Assembly (NCBI RefSeq): GCF_004143485.2
Contig: NZ_ML974131.1
Location: 179,867 to 243,866, forward strand
Length of the DNA stretch: 64,000 nucleotides
DNA from: Halorussus amylolyticus
Lineage (GTDB): Archaea; Halobacteriota; Halobacteria; Halobacteriales; Haladaptataceae
Direction: 5' to 3'
Shown here: positions 58,128-64,000 of the stretch, one piece after another
Layout: each line of letters starts with the position of its first letter
How positions within the stretch are numbered: the stretch's first letter is position 1
Notes under the pieces: generated by a model
Told to the model about the DNA's origin: nothing
Database searches by the model: none
The model's input: only the letters and a program-made list of their open reading frames with translations
Position numbers and translations under genes: made by a program

Positions 58128-58791
58128 GACTGTCGGCTGTACTGCTTCGAACAGCGGTGCGTAGAAGACGAGGGTAGAGCCGAGGGAACGTCCACTCCTC
58201 AGCGGTGATTTCCACGGACGTACAGCCGACAGTATGAAAAAGCGGAGGGCGAGTGGACAGCGCGGGGTCGTCGGCACCCGAGACGAGAACTTTCGTGGGA
58301 GGATTGGTGACACTGTGGCGAGAAGCCAACTCGCCGCCAGGGCCTCCGGCGTCGTCGGGTCGCTCGACCGGGAGACTGCTGCACGCGTGCGCCCGAACCG
58401 TCGGGCGCGTTCCCTTCTCCGGCGAGTTCGGACTTTGTTATGGGCCGTCTGTAGCGGTCGTAGGCTGTGACTGTCCGGCGCTGTAATGGTCGTTACGCGT
58501 CGCCTACGCAACCGCACTCCCGAATCGCACGACTCCTGTGGCGGTCCAAAATGGGAGCGGATGAGGGGGGAGAGGGGGGAAGGTGTGGTGGTGTGCCGGG
58601 CGCGCGTGTGGGAGGATGGGGGAGAGGCCGTCGTGCGCGCCCAGTCGGGCGTGTGTACGGCGCTGACTTAAAAGTGCGTCAGACGCTCGGCGGACGTCTC
58701 GGTCCGGTACTTCGCGACCAAACGCAGTTCGTCGTTCGAACCCGTCGGCCGAGGGTTCAAATTTATGACTTTTCAGCACCTACCGACGACC
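58128..58791. other. 664-base region with structured non-coding elements
   Basis: No gene is supported: the open frames have poor codon use. It holds a 14-bp inverted repeat at 58129/58220, a hairpin GCGCCCGA-accg-TCGGGCGC (58389-58408), a G-rich tract (58565-58600), and a TATA-like AAATTTATGAC near 58758-58768. Confidence 0.7.
58129..58233. repeat. 14-bp inverted repeat enclosing 77 bases downstream of trkA
   Basis: ACTGTCGGCTGTAC (58129-58142) is the exact reverse complement of GTACAGCCGACAGT (58220-58233). The left arm begins two bases after the trkA stop. It could be the stem of a small RNA, a transcript end, or the terminal repeats of a tiny non-autonomous element. Confidence 0.9.
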
Positions 58792-59088
58792 GTGAACACG
58801 AGCGCGCTCGTCGTCGGTGCGACCGCCCTCGCCCTCCTCGCCGCTGGCGTGAGTATCGCTCGCGGGAATCTGTGGCTGTTGGCGAACTACGACCCGGAAA
58901 GAGCCGCCGGTGACTCGCGCGTCGCGCGAGTCACCGGCGGCACAATCGTCGCGTACGGCGTCGTCACCGCGGGTCTCGCGGTGGCCCTCCGGAGGGGTCC
59001 GGTCGCCGACGGGTGGTGGCTCGCGTGGACGCTCCTCACGCTAATCGTCGCGTTCGGGGTCGCCGCGGTCGCGTCGGGCCGGGCGTAG
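58792..59088 (+). CDS. small integral membrane protein, 98 aa
   Basis: About three hydrophobic helices (residues 4-25, 52-68, 75-95) joined by a charged loop RGNLWLLANYDPE. GTG at 58792 is chosen since the TATA-like TTTATGA is about 25-30 bases upstream; ATG 58765 would add nine residues. A perfect 19-bp palindrome (58903-58941) encodes residues 38-50 (AAGDSRVARVTGG). I do not recognise the family. Confidence 0.72.
   Translation: MNTSALVVGATALALLAAGVSIARGNLWLLANYDPERAAGDSRVARVTGGTIVAYGVVTAGLAVALRRGPVADGWWLAWTLLTLIVAFGVAAVASGRA
58903..58941. repeat. perfect 19-bp inverted repeat inside small membrane protein gene, loop T
   Basis: GCCGCCGGTGACTCGCGCG (58903-58921) and its exact complement (58923-58941), single-base loop. 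Longest palindrome seen in the window. Confidence 0.95.
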
Positions 59089-59135
59089 ATTTCCGCGTCG
59101 GCCAGATTCAAGGCCGGTCGGGACGAGGACTCCGT

Positions 59136-60002
59136 ATGCGAGGCACTGGCGTTCCCCTGATTACGCCCTTCGACGAGGGCGGCGAACTCGACACCGACCG
59201 ACTCCGCGAACTGGTCGCGTGGGTCGAAGACCGCGGCGTGGACTTCATCGTCCCGTGCGGGTCGAACAGCGAGGCCGAACTGATGAGCGTCGAGGAGCGC
59301 GACCGCGTGACTCGAATCGTGGCCGAGGAGGCCGACGGGCCCGTGTTGGCGGGGACCGGCCACCCCGGACTCAGCGAGACCCTGCGCCAGACCGAACTCG
59401 CGGCCGAGTCGGGCGCGGACGCCGCGCTGGTCGTGACCCCGTTCTACTACGGCCACGACGACGACGGACTCGAAGCCTACTACCGCGAAGTCGCCGACGA
59501 GAGTCCGATTCCGGTGTACCTCTACAGCGTCCCGGCGTACACTCATGTGAAGCTGAACCCCGAAGTCGTCGGCCGACTCGCGAGCCACGACAACGTCGCT
59601 GGGATGAAAGACTCGTCGGGCGACCTGACGACGCTCCAGCGCGAGCGCGCGCTGACCGACGACGAGGAGTTCGACCTCCTCGTGGGGAGCGGGAGCGTCT
59701 ACGCCCACGCGCTCGCGTCGGGCGCGGACGGCGGCATCCTCGGCCTCGCGAACGTCGCGCCCGAGCGCGCGAGCGAAATCCACCGACTCCACGTCGGCGG
59801 CGACGACGCGGCGGCCCGCCAACTCAACGCGAGTCTCGTGGAACTCAACCGCGCGGTCACCTCACGCTTTGGCGTGCCCGGCGCGAAGGCCGCGATGGCC
59901 GAGCGCGGTGCGCCCGCGGGTCACCCGCGAAAGCCCCACCGGCCCGCCGACGACGAGACGGTGGAAATCGTGGCCGAACTAGTCGAAGACGCCGAGGTCT
60001 GA
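59136..60002 (+). CDS. DapA/KdgA-family aldolase or dihydrodipicolinate synthase
   Basis: A 288-residue TIM-barrel lyase. RGTGVPLITPFDEGGELD is the N-terminal loop, VPCGSNSEAELMSVEERDRV takes the place of the usual GTTGE loop, PVYLYSVPAYTHV carries the catalytic tyrosine and NVAGMKDSSGDL the Schiff-base lysine. In haloarchaea paralogues act as 2-keto-3-deoxygluconate aldolases, so it may be sugar-acid degradation or lysine synthesis; the PCGSNSE loop favours the former. Confidence 0.88.
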   Translation: MRGTGVPLITPFDEGGELDTDRLRELVAWVEDRGVDFIVPCGSNSEAELMSVEERDRVTRIVAEEADGPVLAGTGHPGLSETLRQTELAAESGADAALVVTPFYYGHDDDGLEAYYREVADESPIPVYLYSVPAYTHVKLNPEVVGRLASHDNVAGMKDSSGDLTTLQRERALTDDEEFDLLVGSGSVYAHALASGADGGILGLANVAPERASEIHRLHVGGDDAAARQLNASLVELNRAVTSRFGVPGAKAAMAERGAPAGHPRKPHRPADDETVEIVAELVEDAEV

Positions 60003-60111
60003 CCGACCGAAACAGAGTTGCCGCGTATCCGTCATTTTCTGCCCCGACTCCGAGCGGACCGTCCGACAGAGAGGCCAACCATTAAGTCCGCGCTCTCTCA
60101 ACTCCAACCGA

Positions 60112-61005
60112 ATGGCTGGCGAAGATGTCAGCGAGTCGCCGCCCGGGGGCGGCGACTCGCTGGAGGGGTGGCTCGATTCGAAGGCCGAGGAGTTGGGGGT
60201 GAGTCGGGACGAACTGCTCGCGCAACTCCGAACCGGTAACGGCGACGGCCCCGACGCGTCTCAGACTCTCGACACGTCCGAGGAAATCGAGGCGCTCCGC
60301 CGGGAGTTCGTGGACCGACTCGAAGCCACTCACGACGACTTCGAGACTGAAGTCGAGGACGCGCGCGAGGAGTTCGACGAGAAGATTCAGGACGTGCGCG
60401 ACCGGGTGATTCAGGTCAAGCGCGAGACCGACGGGAAGGCCCCGAGCGACCACGACCACGCCGAACTCGCGCCCGCGTCGGTCGCGGACCGCGCCGACGA
60501 CCTCGCGGCCGAACTCGACTCGCTCACGGAGCGAGTCGCCGAGTTGGACGAGACCGTCGAGACCGGCTTCGAGAACTACGAGGACGTGTTGGAGTATCTG
60601 ACCGACGCGACCGACGACGTCGAGACCAAACTCACCACGCTCGCGGAGGTCACCGTGGACCTCCGCGACCAGGTCGAAATGCTGTCGGCCCGCCACGCGA
60701 CCCGCGCGGCCGCCGACGAACTCGCTACGCTCGCCAATCGTCGCGGGGTCGAGAGCGCCGCGTGCGGCCACTGCGGCCAGACGGTTCACGTCGGCCTGCT
60801 CGCCTCTCCGAAGTGCCCTCACTGCGCGAGCACGTTCAACGACGTCCAGCCCAAACAGGGCTTCTTCGGGTCGCACACGCTCGTCGTGGGCGACCCGCCC
60901 GCGCTCGAAGGCGAGCGCGCCGACTGGGACATCGACCGCGTGGCCGAAAGCGACGCCGCCGACCACTCGGCGGCGCTCGACGACATGCTGGAGGACGACG
61001 AATGA
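60112..61005 (+). CDS. coiled-coil protein with zinc ribbon, 297 aa
   Basis: After an acidic head (residues 1-55), long heptad-like helices run from about 55 to 205 (EEIEALRREFVDRLEATHDD, LDSLTERVAELDETVETGF). A zinc ribbon CGHCGQTVHVGL and CPHCASTF is at about residues 220-245, then an acidic tail. A perfect 16-bp palindrome encodes residues 6-17. Its stop overlaps the start of the next gene (ATGA). Possibly a structural or DNA-associated protein; not recognised. Confidence 0.82.
   Translation: MAGEDVSESPPGGGDSLEGWLDSKAEELGVSRDELLAQLRTGNGDGPDASQTLDTSEEIEALRREFVDRLEATHDDFETEVEDAREEFDEKIQDVRDRVIQVKRETDGKAPSDHDHAELAPASVADRADDLAAELDSLTERVAELDETVETGFENYEDVLEYLTDATDDVETKLTTLAEVTVDLRDQVEMLSARHATRAAADELATLANRRGVESAACGHCGQTVHVGLLASPKCPHCASTFNDVQPKQGFFGSHTLVVGDPPALEGERADWDIDRVAESDAADHSAALDDMLEDDE
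60129..60162. repeat. perfect 16-bp inverted repeat in the coiled-coil gene, loop GG
   Basis: CAGCGAGTCGCCGCCC (60129-60144) pairs exactly with GGGCGGCGACTCGCTG (60147-60162). It encodes residues 6-17. Confidence 0.94.
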
Positions 61006-61547
61006 CCGACGGCGGCGACGATTCCTCGACTCGCGCCGACGACTCCCCGAACCGCGACGCGCCGCTCGGCGACCTCGCCGACGAAATCCGGTCGCGGGCG
61101 GGCGAGGGCGAGCGCGCCGACGACCGGCCCCCTCGGGACGGCCCGCTCTCGGGCGTCGCCTCCGAGGTGGACGAACGCCGTCGCCGACGCCGTGCGACCG
61201 ACGACGACCCGTTCGAGTCGGTCGAAGTCGGCGAACTCGACGGCGAGAAGCTCTGGGAGCAGTTGGCCGAGGGCGACGGTGACGACGGAATCAGCGTGGC
61301 GGTGCCGCCCGACGAACCCGACGCCACCGGGCGGTTCGCTGGCCGCGACGTTCGCACCATTCCGAAGCGAACGTGTCACGGCTGTCCGCACTTCGGCGAC
61401 CCGCCCGAACTCGCCTGCACGCACGAGGGAACCGACATCCTCGAAATGCCCGACACCGACCACTTCCGGGTGGCCGACTGCCCGATGGTGGTGGACGAGA
61501 CGGAACTCGGCGACCTCGGATTCGACGCGGACGACGACGGCGAGTAG
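61002..61547 (+). CDS. hypothetical acidic protein with four-cysteine motif, 181 aa
   Basis: A disordered acidic N-terminal two thirds (RSRAGEGERADDRPPRDG) and a C-terminal CHGCPHFGDPPELACTHEGT, then VADCPMVV which could bind a metal or iron-sulfur cluster (C-x2-C-x10-C-xn-C). Coupled to the coiled-coil gene. Seen next to that gene in my recollection of haloarchaea; function unknown. Confidence 0.8.
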   Translation: MTDGGDDSSTRADDSPNRDAPLGDLADEIRSRAGEGERADDRPPRDGPLSGVASEVDERRRRRRATDDDPFESVEVGELDGEKLWEQLAEGDGDDGISVAVPPDEPDATGRFAGRDVRTIPKRTCHGCPHFGDPPELACTHEGTDILEMPDTDHFRVADCPMVVDETELGDLGFDADDDGE

Positions 61548-61642
61548 CGCGACGGCGTTGAGCAGGCGACAGCGAATCGGTCGCGTCGTCGCGGACCCGC
61601 CGGAACGTGGCGCTTATCAGTAGCCGTCGTCTACCCCCGGCC

Positions 61643-61972
61643 ATGCAATTCTGCGACGAATGCGGCTCGATGATGAAGTCCATGGGGTCGAAGATGGTGT
61701 GTGCGAACGACGACTGCCAGCACACCACCGGCAAGGACGAGGAGAAGGCGGCGGAGTTCGTCAGCACCGAAGAGCAGGGCGACTCGGAGGTCATCGAGAC
61801 GAGCGAGGACGCTAACTTCGAGGGCAAACCCACCGCCAACGACGTGATTTGCGACAAGTGCGGTCACGACACGGCGTGGTACACTATCAAGCAGACCGGC
61901 GCGGCCGACGAACCGCCGACGCGGTTTTTCAAGTGTCAGGACTGCGGGTATCGGTGGCGCGAGTACAGTTGA
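61643..61972 (+). CDS. tfs: transcription cleavage factor TFS
   Basis: TFS rescues stalled RNA polymerase by stimulating RNA cleavage. The 109-residue protein has the N-terminal zinc ribbon MQFCDECGSMMKSM, CANDDC, and the C-terminal ribbon ICDKCGHDTAWYTIKQTGAADE with the catalytic acidic pair D-E, then FKCQDCGYRWREYS. Start ATG at 61643. Confidence 0.96.
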   Translation: MQFCDECGSMMKSMGSKMVCANDDCQHTTGKDEEKAAEFVSTEEQGDSEVIETSEDANFEGKPTANDVICDKCGHDTAWYTIKQTGAADEPPTRFFKCQDCGYRWREYS

Positions 61973-62038
61973 TCAAGCGAAAGCTCAACGCTGCCGAGAA
62001 TTGTATAGCGGGTTTTCCAAAACTAAATATAAATAGGT

Positions 62039-62794
62039 TTAAGAATAGCTAGTTTGTAAAATAGTGGTTCTAAACGACTCTAATTCTTCCAATTTCCTTT
62101 CCAGCTCTTCTATATCGTCTTCCAGATCATTATAATAATATAACTCTTTAAAAACCTCTTCTCCCAACTCCTCAGCTGATTCAAAATCGCTAACGTTCAA
62201 TGAAAACGATTGCGACTCCTCAACGAGATGATTGGAATGCTGTCTGAGCATGGACCTCAGATGAGATTTTAAATTTTTGAGTAATTCCTCATCAAAATCC
62301 TCAATCACGTCGCCAAATTCTTGCTCCACATCCGAAACCTGATCATAAAAGTACGAGGAATAGCTAAATGGGTCGGTTATCAAAAACTGGCGGTCAGAAG
62401 CATAGAATTCGTCTGGATTTCCCACTCTCAATCGGATATGGAAACGTTCTCCGTTAATGTATTTGTCAAAAATCTTTTCTGAATTGTTCAATTCTTTTGA
62501 ATCTTCGCCGTAGCCAGTTTCAATTTTGACAGATATTGTCACCTCATCCTGTCCTGTTTTATAATGGCAGGCAAGCATATCTCTAGGAATTTCATACAGT
62601 CTCAGATCTAAATCTTCATGTGAGTGTGGGTTTTGCAAAGTTTTAGGGATATATTTTAAATTCTCCCGGATGGTCTTCAGTTTCCCAGCTAAATCTCTTA
62701 GACGGTCTTTCTCTCGTTGTTTGTATTTAGTATGTAATGCTATTAGAATTGCAACTAAAGAAAGGCCAATTCCAATAAACTCCTGAACCGGCAT
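62039..62794 (-). CDS. AT-rich hypothetical membrane-anchored coiled-coil protein, 251 aa
   Basis: Starts MPVQEFIGIGLSLVAILIAL, one N-terminal membrane helix, followed by a charged KYKQREKDRLRDLAGKLKTI helix. A soluble domain with TISVKIETGYGEDS and FHIRLRVGNPDEFY follows, ending in a coiled coil (DLEDDIEELERKLEELESFR). Codon use (AAT, TTT, AAA, TTA) is unlike all neighbours, a sign of lateral transfer. No family is recognised; the layout would suit an accessory or defence-related protein (inference only). Confidence 0.85.
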   Translation of the reverse strand: MPVQEFIGIGLSLVAILIALHTKYKQREKDRLRDLAGKLKTIRENLKYIPKTLQNPHSHEDLDLRLYEIPRDMLACHYKTGQDEVTISVKIETGYGEDSKELNNSEKIFDKYINGERFHIRLRVGNPDEFYASDRQFLITDPFSYSSYFYDQVSDVEQEFGDVIEDFDEELLKNLKSHLRSMLRQHSNHLVEESQSFSLNVSDFESAEELGEEVFKELYYYNDLEDDIEELERKLEELESFRTTILQTSYS

Positions 62795-62925
62795 ATGAAC
62801 TTCATCCGAAAGAACCAATTTAAATCATCGGATTCTTGGCGAGTTATATCGTGATTCACTCACCTCCGAGTGGCAATTTTCGCGTCGTCCCGACACTTTA
62901 GCCCCCTCGCCCCGAATGGTGTGGT

Positions 62926-64000
62926 ATGAAATTGCACGCCAGAGACGTGCGTCAGGACGTGCGCGAACTCGGCGCGCTCCTCGGCGACGTGCTCGAAGCC
63001 CAAGCCTCCGGCGAGGCGTTCGACCTCGTGGAGTCGGCCCGAACCGCCGCCATCGACTACCGGCAGGGCGAGACTGACTCGCGCGACTCGCTCCGAATCA
63101 CGCTCGACGGCCTCTCGTCCGAGAACGAGGCAGCGGTCGCGCGGGCGTTCACGACCTACTTCGAACTCGTAAATCTCGCCGAGGAGCGCGAGCGCGTCCG
63201 AGCCATCCGCGAGGGGTCCCAAGCGGGCACCCTCTCGGACAGCGTGGCCGCGGCCGCCGACGCGCTCGCGGAGGCGGGCGCGGACACGGAGACCGTCCGG
63301 GGCGTCCTCGACGACGTGCTGGTCGAACCCACGTTCACCGCCCACCCGACCGAGGCGCGTCGGAAGACCGTGAAGGCGAAACTCCGAGCGGTCGCGGGCG
63401 ACTTAGAAACGCTCGACGAACACCGCCTGACCGACCGCGAGCGAGCGCGCGTCGAGCGCGACCTCGAATCCGAGGTCACGAGCCTCTGGCAGACCCCGCA
63501 GGTCCGGGACCGCCGCCCCGAGGTGACCGACGAGGCGCTCAACGTCCAGTGGTACCTCGAAAACGTGCTGTTCGACGTGGTCGGCGAGGTGTACGACGAA
63601 CTCGAACGCGAACTCGGCGACCGGTTCGAGGACGCTCGGATTCCGAAGCTGTTCGAGTTCCGGTCGTGGGCCGGGAGCGACCGCGACGGCAACCCCTACG
63701 TCACGCCCGAGGTGACCGCCGAGACCCTCGCGCGCCAGCGGGAGGTCGCGGTGTCGCGCTACCGGACGGAACTCGAACGCCTCTCGGGCGTCCTGAGCCA
63801 GGACGACCGGAGCGTCGAACTCGGCGACGACCTGCGCGCGCGTCTCGACGCCGACCGCGAGCGCCTGCCGACCGTCGCTTCGGAGGCCCGAGAACGCTAC
63901 CCCGACGAACCCTACCGCCAGAAGCTCAGGCTGATGCGCGAGCGCCTCGACAGGGTCGGCGACGTGCGCCCCGGCGAGTACGAGGACGCAGACGAACTCC
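62926..64000 (+). CDS. ppc: phosphoenolpyruvate carboxylase, 5' part (partial)
   Basis: The window ends inside this gene. The first 358 residues run from MKLHARDVRQDVRELGALLGD through VLVEPTFTAHPTEARRKTV (catalytic His region) and FRSWAGSDRDGNPYVTPEVT, the classic PEPC signatures. It carboxylates PEP to oxaloacetate for anaplerosis. GC-rich codons, in contrast to the AT-rich gene before it. 3' end beyond 64000. Confidence 0.96.
   Translation, partial: MKLHARDVRQDVRELGALLGDVLEAQASGEAFDLVESARTAAIDYRQGETDSRDSLRITLDGLSSENEAAVARAFTTYFELVNLAEERERVRAIREGSQAGTLSDSVAAAADALAEAGADTETVRGVLDDVLVEPTFTAHPTEARRKTVKAKLRAVAGDLETLDEHRLTDRERARVERDLESEVTSLWQTPQVRDRRPEVTDEALNVQWYLENVLFDVVGEVYDELERELGDRFEDARIPKLFEFRSWAGSDRDGNPYVTPEVTAETLARQREVAVSRYRTELERLSGVLSQDDRSVELGDDLRARLDADRERLPTVASEARERYPDEPYRQKLRLMRERLDRVGDVRPGEYEDADEL

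Noticed and set aside
1-64000. CRISPR array or cas genes
   Set aside because: No regularly spaced repeats of 25-40 bp and no Cas motif were seen in the window.

Overview
The window looks like chromosomal DNA of a halophilic archaeon (class Halobacteria). It is GC-rich, its proteins are strongly acidic, secreted proteins carry twin-arginine signals with lipoboxes, one protein has a PGF-CTERM anchor, and the information-processing genes are archaeal (Rpo7, Spt4, aIF2-gamma, TFS). Style and synteny are compatible with a Halorussus-like genus, but I cannot prove this from the sequence.

Layout. 1-3.6 kb: a small hypothetical gene, then a leftward housekeeping block (dephospho-CoA kinase, Spt4, Rpo7, PIN protein, aIF2-gamma). 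3.8-12.5 kb: regulator, small membrane proteins, DUF5787, UspA-mobA pair, YqeC, a PQQ/arylsulfotransferase-type surface protein and an MBL hydrolase. 13.1-13.7 kb: a toxin-antitoxin-like pair whose toxin is split by a frameshift. 13.8-28.8 kb: AAA ATPase, Agl23, thiolase, aldehyde:ferredoxin oxidoreductase, a GIDE-like protein, a halocin C8-type microhalocin precursor, acyl-CoA ligase, an oxidoreductase, MBL and enoyl-CoA hydratase genes, and a DUF7114-like gene.

28.9-43.6 kb is an integrated mobile element of about 14.7 kb. It sits in the 3' end of tRNA-Thr(GGT), is flanked by a perfect 24-bp direct repeat, and carries a tyrosine recombinase just inside the right end. Cargo: an HUH rolling-circle-type Rep translationally coupled to a DpdA/TGT-like protein, a YgjP-type metallopeptidase, a full type I restriction-modification operon (hsdM-hsdS-hsdR), a PD-(D/E)XK-like protein, a winged-helix regulator, a SWIM zinc-finger protein and small proteins.

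43.7-56.3 kb is a denitrification and heme region: NirK, quinol-type NO reductase, three DUF2249 proteins, a cupin, an NnrS/oxidase-like membrane protein, a halocyanin, a radical SAM/SPASM protein, a protein resembling a lone GluTR dimerisation domain, HemG, and a bacterio-opsin-activator-type regulator. Seven CGAA-N4-TTCG palindromes are concentrated here and probably mark one oxygen- or nitrate-responsive regulon. 56.3-64 kb: UspA, response regulator, TrkA-type protein, a DapA-family aldolase, zinc-finger proteins, TFS, an AT-rich foreign gene and the 5' part of PEP carboxylase.

Two non-coding or sequence-level patterns stand out. First, a dispersed structured element that starts with GCTAGCTA (three copies), with stems that covary and modular hairpins. 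Second, an unusual set of perfect 13-19-bp inverted repeats with 1-4-nt loops, several inside coding sequences.
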